Notes: generated by a model from the letters alone, not told the origin. A DNA stretch of 64,000 nucleotides from Niallia taxi (GCF_032818155.1 NZ_CP102589.1:283501-347500); one strand, 5' to 3'. Shown: positions 18,640 through 34,989, numbered from the stretch's first letter. Program-made: numbers and translations.

Positions 18640-18851
18640 CGAATAAATTCTCCCTTCATTTTAAAATGCGAAATACTTAAAACTAACTATAGCAAAGTGT
18701 AGTTCTTCTCTTTTGTAACACGATCGGTGTACATCAACTACTCTGAACTGCTCTATAATATACTAATTTGTCATATAACTGCAACTAATAGATTATAACA
18801 TAATGTTACACACACGTCGCTATTAATAACAAATTAATAATAAAAATTATA

Positions 18852-19420
18852 AACTTCCATCAGAATCGACCAATGTGACCACCAACACAGCTAATACTCG
18901 TTTAAATGAACTGCCATAAAGCTATATTATATGAAATATTTCTCGCAAACAGTACGATAGAAACAAATAGCCAGTGCTAACTGCGGCGTTTCATCATTTA
19001 TCGTAATTTCCGCAAAAAAATAAAGTTAAAGCTTCTTCAAGAGTCTAACCGTATTCTTTGCATCACATACACAATTGCTTGATGAATTGCCGTTAAGATC
19101 TTCGCATTCCGATATTAAAGAGGAATTACCGATAGCGCACACCTGGTCCAATACCTTATGTCCATAATAGAAAGAATAATAGTTACCTTCTTCACTACTA
19201 GATAAAAAAGCAATTCAAGCGGAGCTACCATGAAATCCAAAATACTCTGCACCAATTATCTTAAATTGATTATTCTTCTAACTCACATAAACAGAACAAA
19301 GTTCATATTTATGCTTTACTTGTTACAGATATAACCATAGGAATTATTATACCTTTTGAAAAAAGGAAATGCATCATGTTTAGGAATAAACTCCTTAGCC
19401 ATTTCATCCCAATTCTTCTA
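18852..19420 (-). pseudogene. map: decayed methionine aminopeptidase gene (map relic)
   Basis: No intact reading frame spans adk to infA, but the minus strand keeps Map blocks in the right order in several frames. Block 1 (19418-19325) reads NWDEMAKEFIPKHDAFPF, then FKRYNNSYGYIC, aligning with the family stretch around FIRKHGATPSFKGYNG. Block 2 (19262-19218, another frame) reads IIGAEYFGFHGSSA then a stop, where Map has IGAHYNGYHGDSAW. It continues with SSSEEGNYYSFYYG and LDQVCAIGNSSLIS. Weaker C-terminal blocks (TPQLALAIC, VVTLVDSDGS near 18852-18892) follow. The metal-binding Asp of HGDSAW is Ser. The first about 40 codons are missing. The alignment is by eye from memory of Bacillus Map. 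Confidence 0.8.
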
Positions 19421-19489
19421 TTTGATTCTCTGATTTTAGTCCATGCTAGAACAGATTAGTCTAAGCAAAAGTGTTTTATGAATTAAGGA

Positions 19490-20152
<663 letters not shown>

Positions 20153-20206
20153 CTAAATAAAGTCTTGCACATATAATTCAAGGGACAAGCAGTCCCCTAA
20201 ATTAAT

Positions 20207-21502
20207 TTATTTAATAAATCCTTTATAGTGACGTTTAACTAGCTGTGATTCAAGCTGTTTCATTGTTTCCAGTGCAACACCGACAACGATGAGTAAACTA
20301 GTTCCCCCAATTTGAGCAGATTGCGGCAAGCCAGCAATATTGATAAAGAAAACTGGAAGAATAGCTATAACAGCTAAGAATAATGCTCCAACTAATGTTA
20401 AACGGTAAAGAACACGAGTCAAGTATTCTTGCGTACTCTTTCCTGGTCTGATACCAGGAATGTATCCACCTTGCTTCTTCAAGTTCTCAGAAACTTGTTC
20501 TGGATTAACTTGAATGAAAGCATAAAAATAAGTGAAAGCAAGAATTAATACTGTATAGATAACCATTCCAATAGGATGCGTATAGTCGAATACTTTTTGT
20601 ATCCATGTTGTAACAGCATTTTGTTCAAAGAATGATGCGATCGTTCTTGGTGTTACCAGGAATGAAACCGCAAAGATAACTGGGATAACCCCAGCGGAGT
20701 TCACTTTAAGTGGAAGATGTGTAGATTGTCCTCCAACAGAGCTATTTCCATTCGTCATTCTTTTCGCATATTGGATTGGAATCTTTCTAAGTGCTTGCTG
20801 GATGAAGATTACTCCTACAACAATTGCTATCACTGCAACTACGATAAGAAGCACTGTAGCGATGCGCAAGAATAACTGATCACCAGGATTTGCAAACTGT
20901 TGTGCGTATATTTGGTTTGCTATTGATGGAATACCAGCAGCAATCCCAGCAAAGATGATAATGGAAATACCATTACCTACACCTTTTGATGTAATTAGTT
21001 CACCTAACCACATTAAGAAGGCAGTTCCAGCTGTTAACACAACAGAGATTACTAAGTAGGAACCAAATCCAGGATTAGTAATCAGAGCACCACCAGCTAG
21101 GTTGTTAAATCCATATGACATTCCAAACCCCTGAATGAAGCCTAAGACGATAGTGAAGTATCTCGTAAATTGAGTCAATTTACGTCGACCAGCATCACCT
21201 TGTTTAGACCATTCAGTGAACTTAGGTACAACATCCATCTGCAGCAAGCTGACAATGATAGATGCAGTAATATATGGCATAATCCCCATAGCGAGTATTG
21301 AAAAGTTTTTCAGTGCCCCACCACCGAATGTGTTTAATATTCCGAAGGCACTAAAAGTATCCTGTGCTTGTAAATAATCTGCATTAACATAAGGTACCGG
21401 TATGAAAGTACCGATACGGAATATAATCAACATTAATAGGGTGAATATGATTTTACGTCTTATTTCACCCACACGCATAAAATTGGAGATTGTCTGAAAC
21501 AT
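20207..21502 (-). CDS. secY: preprotein translocase subunit SecY
   Basis: 431 residues with ten predicted membrane helices. It has the plug/TM2 region (AFGILNTFGGGALKNFSILAMGIMPYITASI), MLWLGELITSKGVGNGIS-type segment and cytoplasmic loop QQALRKIPIQYAKRM. It is the channel of the Sec translocon and works with SecE (47495-47677), SecA and YidC. Its ATG shares one base with the rplO stop (TAATG), so the two are translationally coupled, as is usual for the spc operon. Confidence 0.98.
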   Translation of the reverse strand: MFQTISNFMRVGEIRRKIIFTLLMLIIFRIGTFIPVPYVNADYLQAQDTFSAFGILNTFGGGALKNFSILAMGIMPYITASIIVSLLQMDVVPKFTEWSKQGDAGRRKLTQFTRYFTIVLGFIQGFGMSYGFNNLAGGALITNPGFGSYLVISVVLTAGTAFLMWLGELITSKGVGNGISIIIFAGIAAGIPSIANQIYAQQFANPGDQLFLRIATVLLIVVAVIAIVVGVIFIQQALRKIPIQYAKRMTNGNSSVGGQSTHLPLKVNSAGVIPVIFAVSFLVTPRTIASFFEQNAVTTWIQKVFDYTHPIGMVIYTVLILAFTYFYAFIQVNPEQVSENLKKQGGYIPGIRPGKSTQEYLTRVLYRLTLVGALFLAVIAILPVFFINIAGLPQSAQIGGTSLLIVVGVALETMKQLESQLVKRHYKGFIK

Positions 21503-21942
21503 TAGATCACCTCTGTTTGACCGCCGGCAGCTTCAATAGCTTCCTTTGCAGCAGAGGAGAATTTATGTGCTTTAACAGTAAGCTTTTTCTCTACTTTGCC
21601 TTTTGCAAGAATCTTAATTCCTGCTCTTTCGTTGCTCACAACACCAGTTTCGATAAGAAGTTCTGGAGTTACTTCCGTTCCATCTTCGAAGCGGTTTAGA
21701 GCGTCAAGGTTTACAATTGCATATTCTTTACGGTTGATGTTTGTAAAACCACGTTTTGGTAAACGACGGAATAAAGGAGTTTGACCACCTTCAAATCCTG
21801 GTCTTACACCCCCACCGGAACGTGCATTTTGACCTTTATGACCTTTACCAGCAGTCTTACCAGTACCAGAACCGATACCACGACCTAAACGCTTGCGTTC
21901 TTTACGAGAACCTTCTGCAGGTTTTAATTCATGAAGTTTCAT
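21502..21942 (-). CDS. rplO: 50S ribosomal protein L15
   Basis: 146 residues. The N-terminal Gly/Arg-rich extension [22 protein letters not shown] and [24 protein letters not shown] are diagnostic. It is a late assembly protein near the peptidyl transferase region of 23S rRNA. It precedes secY with a one-base overlap and follows rpmD by 32 bases. Confidence 0.98.
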   Translation of the reverse strand: MKLHELKPAEGSRKERKRLGRGIGSGTGKTAGKGHKGQNARSGGGVRPGFEGGQTPLFRRLPKRGFTNINRKEYAIVNLDALNRFEDGTEVTPELLIETGVVSNERAGIKILAKGKVEKKLTVKAHKFSSAAKEAIEAAGGQTEVI

Positions 21943-21974
21943 ATTGGCACCTCCTTATTGAAGAAGAATGATTT

Positions 21975-22157
21975 TTAGTTTTCTTTAACAGATACTAAAT
22001 GTGATACTTTAGTGATCATACCGCGGATAGCAGCATTATCATTTTGTTCTACTGTTTGGTTTACTTTACGTAGACCTAACGCTTTAACTGTTTCGCGTTG
22101 GTCTTGAGGACGACCAATTACGCTTTTAGTGAGGGTAATTTCCAGTTTGTTTGCCAT
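21975..22157 (-). CDS. rpmD: 50S ribosomal protein L30
   Basis: 60 residues, the bacterial short form. It starts [20 protein letters not shown] and contains [29 protein letters not shown] precedes the ATG. It lies between rpsE and rplO in the spc operon. Confidence 0.97.
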   Translation of the reverse strand: MANKLEITLTKSVIGRPQDQRETVKALGLRKVNQTVEQNDNAAIRGMITKVSHLVSVKEN

Positions 22158-22170
22158 CTAATTTCCCTCC

Positions 22171-22677
<507 letters not shown>

Positions 22678-22701
22678 CTATTTTTGTCCCTCCTTTGACT
22701 A

Positions 22702-23064
22702 TTAAAATTCTAAGCCGTTCTCACGAGCAGCATCAGCTAAAGCTTTTACGCGACCATGATATAAATATCCACCGCGGTCAAAAACAACTGATTTAACGCC
22801 TTTTTCTACAGCACGTTTTGCAACTGCTTCACCGATCTTAACAGCAGCATCAACATTACTAGCAGATTCTAAGTTAAGCTCTTTATCTAAAGTAGACGCA
22901 CTAGCGATTGTTACACCATTAACATCATCAATAAGTTGAGCGTAAATGTGTTTGTTTGAACGGAACACATTTAAACGAGGACGAGCTTGAGTACCGCTTA
23001 ATTTAGAACGCACACGTGCGTGTCTTTTTTTACGGGTTACATTCTTGTCAGCCTTCGTAATCAT
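22702..23064 (-). CDS. rplR: 50S ribosomal protein L18
   Basis: 120 residues. The basic N-terminus ([18 protein letters not shown]) binds 5S rRNA, followed by [20 protein letters not shown] and the C-terminal [22 protein letters not shown]. It joins L5 and 5S rRNA in the central protuberance. GGAGTGA precedes the ATG. Confidence 0.98.
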   Translation of the reverse strand: MITKADKNVTRKKRHARVRSKLSGTQARPRLNVFRSNKHIYAQLIDDVNGVTIASASTLDKELNLESASNVDAAVKIGEAVAKRAVEKGVKSVVFDRGGYLYHGRVKALADAARENGLEF

Positions 23065-23096
23065 TCAGGTCACTCCTTTCATTTGCCTATATGGCA

Positions 23097-23633
23097 TTAC
23101 TTACCTGTTTTACCTTCTTTTCTACGTACGAATTCGCCTTCATAACGAATACCTTTACCTTTGTAAGGCTCTGGTGGACGAACGTCACGGATGTTTGCAG
23201 CAAGTGCTCCAACGCGCTCTTTGCTAGATCCTTTAACAATAACTTTAGTTGCAGAAGGAACTTCAATTTCAATTCCTACTTCTGGTTCGATCTCAACTGG
23301 ATGAGAGTAACCTACGTTAAGAACAAGTTTGTTTCCTTGTTTTTGCGCACGGTAACCTACACCGATAAGTTCAAGACCTCTTTCAAAACCTTTAGAAACA
23401 CCTTCGACCATGTTAGCTAACAAAGCGCGAGTTGTTCCGTGCAATGCACGATGTTCCTTCGCATCAGAAGGACGAGTCACGTTAATTACGTTCTCTTCAA
23501 CGTTGATTGCGATATCAGAGTTAAAAGTACGAGTTAATTCGCCTTTAGGACCTTTAACCGTTACAGTACTGTTATCGATAGTAACTGTAACGCCTGCTGG
23601 TACTTCGACTGGTTTTTTACCTACACGAGACAT
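23097..23633 (-). CDS. rplF: 50S ribosomal protein L6
   Basis: 178 residues made of two repeated domains. Landmarks are [47 protein letters not shown] and the C-terminal [16 protein letters not shown]. It sits near the sarcin-ricin loop and factor-binding site. GGAGGT precedes the ATG. It is between rpsH and rplR. Confidence 0.98.
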   Translation of the reverse strand: MSRVGKKPVEVPAGVTVTIDNSTVTVKGPKGELTRTFNSDIAINVEENVINVTRPSDAKEHRALHGTTRALLANMVEGVSKGFERGLELIGVGYRAQKQGNKLVLNVGYSHPVEIEPEVGIEIEVPSATKVIVKGSSKERVGALAANIRDVRPPEPYKGKGIRYEGEFVRRKEGKTGK

Positions 23634-23664
23634 TTAGTTGCACCTCCATTCATTTAAACCTTTA

Positions 23665-24063
23665 TTACCAAACGTATGCTAAAACTTCTCCGCCAACTTG
23701 TTTAGCGCGAGCTTCTTTATCAGTAATTACTCCTTGAGAAGTAGAAACTAGTGCGATTCCAAGACCGTTTAGTACGCGTGGAACTTCAGTTGCTTTCGCA
23801 TATACACGAAGACCAGGTTTACTAATACGTTTAAGTCCAGTAATTACACGCTCATTGCTAGAACCGTATTTAAGGAAAATGCGGATGATTCCTTGTTTGT
23901 TATCTTCAATATATTCAACATCACGGATGAAACCTTCACGCTTCAGGATTTCAGCGATTTCTTTTTTCACATTAGAAGCAGGAACCTCTAATTTTTCGTG
24001 ACGTACCATATTCGCATTACGGATTCTTGTAAGCAAATCTGCAATTGGATCTGTCATAACCAT
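23665..24063 (-). CDS. rpsH: 30S ribosomal protein S8
   Basis: 132 residues, identical in length to Bacillus subtilis S8. Landmarks are [34 protein letters not shown] and [20 protein letters not shown]. It binds helix 21 of 16S rRNA. In Escherichia coli S8 also represses the spc operon; control here is unknown. AGGAGGT precedes the ATG. Confidence 0.98.
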   Translation of the reverse strand: MVMTDPIADLLTRIRNANMVRHEKLEVPASNVKKEIAEILKREGFIRDVEYIEDNKQGIIRIFLKYGSSNERVITGLKRISKPGLRVYAKATEVPRVLNGLGIALVSTSQGVITDKEARAKQVGGEVLAYVW

Positions 24064-24092
24064 TGTATTAACCTCCTTCCCATAATGGGGTT

Positions 24093-24296
<204 letters not shown>

Positions 24297-24303
24297 TTAA
24301 GGA

Positions 24304-24843
24304 TTACTTTTGGAACGGCATTCCAAATTGAGTTAATAATTCACGAGCTTCTTCATCAGTGTTAGCTGTTGTAACAATAACAATATCCATACCTCTAACT
24401 TTGTTTACTTTATCGTAATCAACTTCAGGGAAGATCAATTGTTCTTTAACACCTAGAGTGTAGTTACCACGGCCGTCAAAAGATTTCTTAGAAATACCGC
24501 GGAAGTCACGAACACGTGGTAGAGAAACAGATACTAGTTTATCAAAAAACTCATACATGCGTTCTCCACGAAGTGTAACTTTCGCTCCGATTGGCATACC
24601 TTCACGTAGACGGAAGCCTGCGATAGATTTTTTTGCACGAGTAACAACTGGCTTTTGACCAGAAATTACTGTCAATTCTTCAACTGCAATGTCCAATGCT
24701 TTTGCGTTAGCAACTGCTTCACCAACACCCATGTTGATAACAATCTTCTCAAGCTTTGGAACTTGCATTACAGATTTATAATTGAACTTGCTCATAAGAG
24801 CAGGTACAGTTTCTTTTGTGTACTTTTCTTTTAGGCGGTTCAT
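24304..24843 (-). CDS. rplE: 50S ribosomal protein L5
   Basis: 179 residues. Landmarks are [54 protein letters not shown] and [25 protein letters not shown]. It binds 5S rRNA with L18 and contacts P-site tRNA. GGGAGGT precedes the ATG. Confidence 0.98.
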   Translation of the reverse strand: MNRLKEKYTKETVPALMSKFNYKSVMQVPKLEKIVINMGVGEAVANAKALDIAVEELTVISGQKPVVTRAKKSIAGFRLREGMPIGAKVTLRGERMYEFFDKLVSVSLPRVRDFRGISKKSFDGRGNYTLGVKEQLIFPEVDYDKVNKVRGMDIVIVTTANTDEEARELLTQFGMPFQK

Positions 24844-24869
24844 CCATAGTACCTCCCTTCTTTTTTAAA

Positions 24870-25181
24870 CTATTTATCTAGAATTTCACCGGATTTTTTC
24901 GCTACGCGTACTTTTTTACCGTCAACAGATGTTGAACCTACACGAGTAGGTGTACCTGTTTTAGGATCGATTAGCATAACGTTGGATACATGAATAGCTG
25001 CTTCCTGGTCATTGATTCCACCTTGTGGATTCAACTGGGATGGCTTATTGTGTTTCTTAACAATGTTGATTCCTTCAACTAGCACACGGCTTTTTTTAGG
25101 GAATGCTGCAAGAACAACACCAGTTTTGCCTTTATCCTTACCAGAGATGACCATTACTTTGTCACCTTTTTTAACATGCAT
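24870..25181 (-). CDS. rplX: 50S ribosomal protein L24
   Basis: 103 residues with an N-terminal KOW motif ([20 protein letters not shown]). It continues [20 protein letters not shown] and [15 protein letters not shown]. It initiates 50S assembly. The ATG at 25181 is correct by family length and by the GGAGGT ten bases upstream; an upstream GTG at 25190 lies inside the ribosome binding site. Confidence 0.98.
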   Translation of the reverse strand: MHVKKGDKVMVISGKDKGKTGVVLAAFPKKSRVLVEGINIVKKHNKPSQLNPQGGINDQEAAIHVSNVMLIDPKTGTPTRVGSTSVDGKKVRVAKKSGEILDK

Positions 25182-25217
25182 CTTTCGCACCTCCTTAAAG
25201 GCAATTGTATTTATGAT

Positions 25218-25613
<396 letters not shown>

Positions 25614-25626
25614 TTATTCCGAACAA

Positions 25627-25890
25627 TTATATAATAACTGCTTTTTCTACTACTTCTACAAGACGGAAACGTTTTGTAGCTGATAATGGACGTGTTTCCA
25701 TAATACGTACAACATCGCCAATTTTAGCTGTATTTTGCTCATCGTGAGCTTTATACTTTTTAGAGTATTTCACGCGTTTGCCATATAATGGGTGCTTTTT
25801 GTAAGTTTCTACAACAACAGAAATGGTTTTATCCATTTTGTCAGAAACAACACGGCCAGTATAGACTTTGCGTTGATTGCGTTCGCTCAT
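25627..25890 (-). CDS. rpsQ: 30S ribosomal protein S17
   Basis: 87 residues, an OB-fold protein. It contains [41 protein letters not shown] and [23 protein letters not shown]. It binds the 5' domain of 16S rRNA. AGGAGGT precedes the ATG. It is between rpmC and rplN. Confidence 0.98.
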   Translation of the reverse strand: MSERNQRKVYTGRVVSDKMDKTISVVVETYKKHPLYGKRVKYSKKYKAHDEQNTAKIGDVVRIMETRPLSATKRFRLVEVVEKAVII

Positions 25891-25910
25891 CTTACGAACC
25901 TCCTCTCACG

Positions 25911-26538
<628 letters not shown>

Positions 26539-26540
26539 TA

Positions 26541-27557
<1,017 letters not shown>

Positions 27558-27560
27558 TCA

Positions 27561-27839
27561 TTAACGTCTTGTTTTCTTATCGTCACTTGCATGACCTTTG
27601 TAAGTACGGGATGGAGCGAATTCTCCAAGTTTGTGACCTACCATGTCTTCAGTAATGTAGACAGGTACATGCTTACGACCATCATAAACTGCGATTGTTT
27701 GACCGATGAATTGTGGGAAGATAGTAGAACGACGAGACCAAGTTTTGATAACTTGTTTCTTATCAGACTCACTTAATTTTTCGATCTTTGATAGTAAATG
27801 ATCATCAACAAAAGGTCCTTTTTTTAAGCTGCGACCCAT
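27561..27839 (-). CDS. rpsS: 30S ribosomal protein S19
   Basis: 92 residues. It contains [61 protein letters not shown] and ends in a basic tail. It is in the 30S head near the A-site finger. GGGAGGT precedes the ATG. Confidence 0.98.
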   Translation of the reverse strand: MGRSLKKGPFVDDHLLSKIEKLSESDKKQVIKTWSRRSTIFPQFIGQTIAVYDGRKHVPVYITEDMVGHKLGEFAPSRTYKGHASDDKKTRR

Positions 27840-27899
27840 GAGTGAACCTCCCTTCGTGATTGTTCTACGGTTCTAGTTATGAACCGTAGTTCAACCCCG

Positions 27900-28748
<849 letters not shown>

Positions 28749-28759
28749 TCAGTTATATA

Positions 28760-29044
28760 TTAAGCTTCGAAAAATTCGATTTCTTTGCTGTCAGCTGTTA
28801 GTTTAACAATTGCCTTACGACGTTTGTTAGTGTAGCCTCCGAAACGGCCCATACGCTTGAACTTACCTTTGTAGTTCATGATGTTAACTTTCTCAACTTC
28901 AACGCCGAAAATTTCTTCTACAGCATCTTTAACTTGAGTTTTATTAGCTCTAACATCAACTTCAAACGTATATTTTTTCTCAGCCATTAAGTCAGTAGAA
29001 CGTTCTGTGATAACGGGGCGCTTAATAGTATCGCGTGCATCCAT
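28760..29044 (-). CDS. rplW: 50S ribosomal protein L23
   Basis: 94 residues. It contains [42 protein letters not shown] and a loop ([19 protein letters not shown]) reaching the exit tunnel, the docking site for trigger factor and SRP. Its start overlaps the rplD stop by one base. Confidence 0.98.
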   Translation of the reverse strand: MDARDTIKRPVITERSTDLMAEKKYTFEVDVRANKTQVKDAVEEIFGVEVEKVNIMNYKGKFKRMGRFGGYTNKRRKAIVKLTADSKEIEFFEA

Positions 29045-29667
29045 TATGCAAGCACCTCCTCTACTTTTTCAACTGCTGCTTTCGTCATGATTAATTTATC
29101 ATGATTTAATACATCTAATACTGTAACATCAGAAGCAGATACAACAGTGATTCCAGGGATGTTACGAGCAGATAATGCTACGTTCTCATCTAGGTCAGCT
29201 GTAACGATAAGTGCTTTCTTCTCTACAGATAGATTACCTAAAACAGTTTTGAATTCTTTAGTTTTTGGTGCATCGAAAGCTAGGCTTTGCAATACTAAGA
29301 TGCTTTCTTCTAATACTTTAGTAGAAAGTGCAGATTTGATTGCAAGTCTGCGTACCTTTTTAGGTAATTTGTAGCTATAGCTACGTGGAACTGGTCCAAA
29401 CACTGTTCCACCACCACGCCATTGTGGAGATCTGATAGAACCTTGACGTGCACGTCCTGTACCTTTTTGGCGCCATGGCTTACGACCACCACCAGCAACC
29501 TCAGAACGAATTTTAGTTTTATGTGTACCTTGACGTAAAGAAGCTCTTTGCATAACAACTGCTTCAAATAGAACGCTGTTGTTAGGCTCGATACCGAATA
29601 CAGAATCCTTTAATTCGATATCTCCAGCTTGAGTACCGTCTTGGTTGAATAATGCAACTTTAGGCAT
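29044..29667 (-). CDS. rplD: 50S ribosomal protein L4
   Basis: 207 residues. The long loop [22 protein letters not shown] reaches the exit tunnel constriction and is the macrolide-sensitive form. The C-terminal globular half follows. In Escherichia coli L4 represses its own S10 operon; whether it does so here is open, but the S10 leader is structured. AGGAGG precedes the ATG. Confidence 0.98.
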   Translation of the reverse strand: MPKVALFNQDGTQAGDIELKDSVFGIEPNNSVLFEAVVMQRASLRQGTHKTKIRSEVAGGGRKPWRQKGTGRARQGSIRSPQWRGGGTVFGPVPRSYSYKLPKKVRRLAIKSALSTKVLEESILVLQSLAFDAPKTKEFKTVLGNLSVEKKALIVTADLDENVALSARNIPGITVVSASDVTVLDVLNHDKLIMTKAAVEKVEEVLA

Positions 29668-29695
29668 TCTTGTTTCCTCCTTTCCGGTTTACTAA

Positions 29696-30322
29696 TTATG
29701 CTTTAACCGCACTTTTAACTTTTAGTAGAGCTTTTTTAGCTCCAGGAACATTACCTTTGATCAATAGAAGGTTACGCTCAACATCAACCTTAACGATTTC
29801 AAGGTTTTGAACAGTTACTTGCTCTCCGCCCATACGTCCTGGTAATGCTTTACCTTTGAATACACGGTTTGGAGCTACTGGGCCCATTGAACCTGGACGA
29901 CGGTGGTAGCGAGAACCGTGAGACATTGGTCCGCGAGATTGTCCGTGGCGTTTGATTGAGCCTTGGAAACCTTTACCTTTAGATATTCCTGTTACATCTA
30001 CGATGTCGCCTTCAGCGAAAACATCAACTTTGACTTCTTGACCAACTTCGTACTCTGCTAAGCTAACTTCTCGCAATTCACGAACGAAGCGCTTAGGAGC
30101 AGTGTTTGCTTTAGCAACGTGCCCTTTTTCAGGTTTGTTAGACAACTTTTCACGTTTATCTTCGAAACCGATTTGAACAGCTTCATAGCCGTCAGTTTCA
30201 ATAGATTTCTTTTGAAGTACAACGTTTTGAGCAGCTTCAACTACTGTTACCGGGATAAGATCGCCGTTTTCAGCAAAAACTTGAGTCATACCAATTTTTC
30301 TTCCTAAGATTCCTTTGGTCAT
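29696..30322 (-). CDS. rplC: 50S ribosomal protein L3
   Basis: 208 residues, starting [20 protein letters not shown]. It has the central extension [33 protein letters not shown] that approaches the peptidyl transferase centre. The ATG at 30322 gives the family N-terminus and is ten bases from GGAGG; the GTG at 30331 is too close to that site. Confidence 0.98.
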   Translation of the reverse strand: MTKGILGRKIGMTQVFAENGDLIPVTVVEAAQNVVLQKKSIETDGYEAVQIGFEDKREKLSNKPEKGHVAKANTAPKRFVRELREVSLAEYEVGQEVKVDVFAEGDIVDVTGISKGKGFQGSIKRHGQSRGPMSHGSRYHRRPGSMGPVAPNRVFKGKALPGRMGGEQVTVQNLEIVKVDVERNLLLIKGNVPGAKKALLKVKSAVKA

Positions 30323-30360
30323 TTCAGTCACACCTCCTGGTAGTTATATATTTATTTAAA

Positions 30361-30796
<436 letters not shown>

Positions 30797-30801
30797 TGTC
30801 T

Positions 30802-30830
30802 ATTATACATAAACATTGTAAGAAAAGCAA
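30802..30830 (-). promoter_or_regulatory. S10 operon promoter P2 (sigma-A)
   Basis: Minus strand: -35 TTGCTT at 30825-30830, a 17-base spacer, and -10 TATAAT at 30802-30807. It is the nearer of two promoters upstream of rpsJ. Confidence 0.7.
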
Positions 30831-30872
30831 TACCTAAATTATTTTTCTTTATACGTTTTGTACACTTTGATT

Positions 30873-30901
30873 ATTATACAGCGACAATCAATATATTTCA
30901 A
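30873..30901 (-). promoter_or_regulatory. S10 operon promoter P1 (sigma-A)
   Basis: Minus strand: -35 TTGAAA at 30896-30901, a 17-base spacer, and -10 TATAAT at 30873-30878. Together with P2 it makes a tandem arrangement that suits the heavily expressed S10-spc-alpha cluster. Confidence 0.75.
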
Positions 30902-31016
30902 CCCATTAATGAATAGTCATAAAATTACAATCTATTCTACTGTGATCATAATTAAATAATAATCATTGAATTTAAAACATATATATAGAAGGAATTAGAA
31001 ATAACTCTATTCACAT

Positions 31017-31047
31017 AAAAACAGACCGGATTAAACCGGCCTGTTTA
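31017..31047 (-). terminator. terminator after tuf
   Basis: On the minus strand an 11-base stem (31036-31046 with 31019-31029, one G-U pair) has a six-base loop and a T-rich tail. It lies 11 bases after the tuf stop codon and separates the str and S10 operons. Confidence 0.85.
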
Positions 31048-31057
31048 TTAAAGATTA

Positions 31058-32245
31058 TTATTCAACGATTGTAGCAACTACGCCAGCGCCTACAGTACGT
31101 CCACCCTCACGGATAGAGAACTTAGTACCTTCTTCGATAGCGATAGAAGAAATCAATTCAACATCCATTTCGATGTTGTCGCCAGGCATAACCATTTCTA
31201 CACCTTCAGGAAGGTTGCAGATACCAGTTACATCAGTTGTACGGAAGTAGAACTGTGGGCGGTAGTTTGTGAAGAATGGAGTATGACGTCCACCTTCTTC
31301 TTTAGACAATACGTAAACTTCAGCTTTGAATCTTACGTGTGGAGTAATTGTGCCTGGTTTAGCCAATACTTGACCACGTTGGATATCTTCACGAGCAACC
31401 CCACGAAGAAGTGCACCAATGTTGTCACCAGCTTCAGCATAATCAAGCAATTTACGGAACATTTCAACACCAGTTACAGTAGTTGATTTTTTCTCTTCAG
31501 CAAGACCGATAATGTCGATAACGTCTCCGACTTTAACTTGTCCACGCTCAACACGTCCAGTAGCAACTGTACCACGACCTGTGATAGAGAATACGTCCTC
31601 TACAGGCATCATGAATGGTTTTTCAGTGTCACGAGCTGGAGTTGGGATGTACTCATCAACAGCAGCCATAAGCTCGTTGATTTTTTCTTCCCATTCTGCT
31701 TCGCCTTCAAGAGCTTTAAGAGCAGAACCTTTGATAACTGGAATGTCATCACCAGGGAACTCATACTCAGAAAGAAGATCGCGAACTTCCATTTCAACTA
31801 GTTCAAGAAGCTCTTCGTCATCAACCATGTCACATTTGTTCAAGAATACAACTAGGTGAGGTACACCAACTTGGCGAGACAATAGGATGTGCTCACGAGT
31901 TTGTGGCATTGGACCGTCAGTTGCAGAAACAACTAGGATACCGCCATCCATTTGAGCAGCTCCAGTGATCATGTTTTTAACATAGTCAGCATGTCCTGGG
32001 CAGTCTACGTGCGCATAGTGACGAGTAGCTGTTTCGTACTCAACGTGTGCAGTAGAGATTGTGATACCACGCTCGCGCTCTTCAGGAGCAGCGTCGATTT
32101 GGTCGTAACCTTTAGCTTCACCGCCACCTGCTTTTGCAAGTACAGTAGTGATAGCAGCTGTTAGAGTTGTTTTACCGTGGTCAACGTGACCAATAGTTCC
32201 GATATTTACATGGGGCTTTGAACGATCGTATTTAGCTTTTGCCAT
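31058..32245 (-). CDS. tuf: translation elongation factor Tu
   Basis: 395 residues. GTPase motifs are [13 protein letters not shown], switch [18 protein letters not shown] and NKCD. Domains 2 and 3 follow, with [13 protein letters not shown] and the C-terminal [20 protein letters not shown] end. It delivers aminoacyl-tRNA to the A site. AGGAGG precedes the ATG. It is downstream of fusA with a terminator behind it. An extended -10 lies in the fusA-tuf gap, which may add transcription. Confidence 0.98.
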   Translation of the reverse strand: MAKAKYDRSKPHVNIGTIGHVDHGKTTLTAAITTVLAKAGGGEAKGYDQIDAAPEERERGITISTAHVEYETATRHYAHVDCPGHADYVKNMITGAAQMDGGILVVSATDGPMPQTREHILLSRQVGVPHLVVFLNKCDMVDDEELLELVEMEVRDLLSEYEFPGDDIPVIKGSALKALEGEAEWEEKINELMAAVDEYIPTPARDTEKPFMMPVEDVFSITGRGTVATGRVERGQVKVGDVIDIIGLAEEKKSTTVTGVEMFRKLLDYAEAGDNIGALLRGVAREDIQRGQVLAKPGTITPHVRFKAEVYVLSKEEGGRHTPFFTNYRPQFYFRTTDVTGICNLPEGVEMVMPGDNIEMDVELISSIAIEEGTKFSIREGGRTVGAGVVATIVE

Positions 32246-32356
32246 TAGGAAAATCCTCCTTTGATTTGTAAAAATTAAGTATTGAGCTGTGACATTATAT
32301 CACAGCTTTATTGCTTACATAGTAGTTATACTTCATTAAAAGGGTAAAATCAATCA

Positions 32357-34432
32357 TTACCCTTTATTTTTTTTGATGATCTCTTCAGAGATTGATTTTG
32401 GTACTTCTTCGTAGTGATCAAATGTCATTGAGAACACACCACGACCTTGAGTGCTTGAACGTAAAGTTGTAGCATAACCAAACATTTCTGATAGAGGTAC
32501 CATTGCACGAACAACTTGTGCGTTACCACGAGCTTCCATACCTTCTACACGTCCACGACGTGAAGTGATGTTACCCATGATATCACCCATGTATTCTTCT
32601 GGAATGATAACTTCTACTTTCATGACTGGCTCAAGGATTACAGGATTACATTTTGAAGCAGCATTTTTAAGTGCCATAGAAGCGGCAATTTTAAACGCCA
32701 TTTCAGATGAGTCGACATCATGGTACGAACCATCAAACAATTTAGCTTTGATGTCTACCAATGGGTAACCTGCAAGAACTCCTCTATCTAATGCATCTTC
32801 AAGACCAGCTTGAACTGGAGCGATATATTCACGTGGAACTACCCCACCAACGATTGCATTTTCAAATTCGAAGCCTTTACCTTCTTCGTTCGGAGCGAAT
32901 TCGATCCAAACGTGTCCGTATTGTCCGCGTCCACCAGACTGACGTGAGAACTTACCTTCAACTGAAGCAGAAGAACGGAATGTTTCACGGTAAGCAACCT
33001 GAGGAGCACCAACATTAGCTTCAACCTTGAATTCACGACGCATACGGTCTACTAAAATGTCCAAGTGAAGCTCACCCATACCAGCAATGATTACTTGTCC
33101 AGTTTCCTGGTTAGTATGTGCACGGAATGTAGGATCTTCTTCTTGTAATTTTTGTAGCGCAGTTGTCATTTTATCTTGGTCAGCTTTTGATTTTGGTTCA
33201 ATTGATAATTCAATAACTGGCTCTGGGAATTCCATAGACTCTAGAATAACTAGGTTTTTGTCATCACAAAGAGTATCTCCAGTTGTTGTATCTTTTAAAC
33301 CTACAGCAGCAGCGATGTCACCAGCATGTACTTCTGTAATCTCTTCACGGCTGTTAGCATGCATTTGTAGGATACGTCCTACACGCTCACGCTTACCTTT
33401 AGTAGAGTTTTGTACGTATGAACCAGAGCTCAAAGTACCAGAGTATACGCGGAAGAAAGTTAATTTACCAACATAAGGGTCAGTCATAACTTTAAACGCT
33501 AAAGCAGCAAATGGCTGATCATCACTTGATGGTCTTGTTACTTCTTCATCAGAATCAGGGATAGTACCTTTAATAGCAGGTACATCTAATGGAGATGGCA
33601 AGTAATCAATAACTGCATCAAGCATTTTTTGAACACCTTTGTTTTTGAAGGCAGAACCACAAATTACAGGGTAGAATTCAACGTTTACAGTTCCTTTACG
33701 GATTGCAGCTTTCAATTCTTCTTTAGTGATTTCTTCTCCACCAAGGTATTTTTCCATTAAGTCTTCATCAAGTTCTGCTACTGCTTCAACCAATTTTTCA
33801 CGGTATTCATCAGCAAGATCTTTGTACTCTTCAGGAATTTCTCGGTCTTCGATATCAGTTCCAAGGTCATTACCATAGAACGTAGCCTTCATTTCAACTA
33901 GGTCAATGATGCCTTCGAATTGATCTTCAGCACCGATTGGAAGTTGGATTGCATGAGCATTTGCTTGTAAGCGTTCATGCAATGTTTTTAATGAATAAAG
34001 GAAGTCTGCACCAATTTTATCCATTTTGTTAACAAATACAACACGAGGTACACCGTATGTTGTTGCTTGACGCCAAACTGTTTCAGTTTGTGGTTCAACA
34101 CCAGACTGTGCATCCAATACTGCTACAGCACCATCTAATACACGTAGAGAACGTTCAACTTCAACAGTGAAGTCTACGTGCCCTGGAGTATCGATAATGT
34201 TTACACGATTACCTTTCCATTGTGCAGTTGTTGCTGCAGATGTGATCGTGATACCACGTTCTTGTTCTTGCTCCATCCAGTCCATTTGAGATGCACCTTC
34301 GTGAGTTTCACCAATTTTGTGGATACGACCAGTATAGTAAAGTACGCGCTCAGTTGTAGTCGTTTTACCGGCATCGATGTGAGCCATGATACCGATATTA
34401 CGAGTATTTTCTAAGGAGAACTCTCTAGCCAT
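32357..34432 (-). CDS. fusA: translation elongation factor G
   Basis: 692 residues. GTPase motifs are [35 protein letters not shown] and [12 protein letters not shown], followed by domains II to V ([14 protein letters not shown] in domain IV). It drives translocation and, with RRF, recycling. The ATG at 34432 is eight bases from AAGGAG; an upstream ATG at 34450 is not conserved. A stem overlapping its stop codon (32338-32365) could attenuate read-through into tuf. Confidence 0.98.
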   Translation of the reverse strand: MAREFSLENTRNIGIMAHIDAGKTTTTERVLYYTGRIHKIGETHEGASQMDWMEQEQERGITITSAATTAQWKGNRVNIIDTPGHVDFTVEVERSLRVLDGAVAVLDAQSGVEPQTETVWRQATTYGVPRVVFVNKMDKIGADFLYSLKTLHERLQANAHAIQLPIGAEDQFEGIIDLVEMKATFYGNDLGTDIEDREIPEEYKDLADEYREKLVEAVAELDEDLMEKYLGGEEITKEELKAAIRKGTVNVEFYPVICGSAFKNKGVQKMLDAVIDYLPSPLDVPAIKGTIPDSDEEVTRPSSDDQPFAALAFKVMTDPYVGKLTFFRVYSGTLSSGSYVQNSTKGKRERVGRILQMHANSREEITEVHAGDIAAAVGLKDTTTGDTLCDDKNLVILESMEFPEPVIELSIEPKSKADQDKMTTALQKLQEEDPTFRAHTNQETGQVIIAGMGELHLDILVDRMRREFKVEANVGAPQVAYRETFRSSASVEGKFSRQSGGRGQYGHVWIEFAPNEEGKGFEFENAIVGGVVPREYIAPVQAGLEDALDRGVLAGYPLVDIKAKLFDGSYHDVDSSEMAFKIAASMALKNAASKCNPVILEPVMKVEVIIPEEYMGDIMGNITSRRGRVEGMEARGNAQVVRAMVPLSEMFGYATTLRSSTQGRGVFSMTFDHYEEVPKSISEEIIKKNKG

Positions 34433-34477
34433 TGGTATTTCTCCTTCCATAAGAAAGTATTTTTGAAATTCTTAATC

Positions 34478-34978
<501 letters not shown>

Positions 34979-34989
34979 TTATTAGTTTA

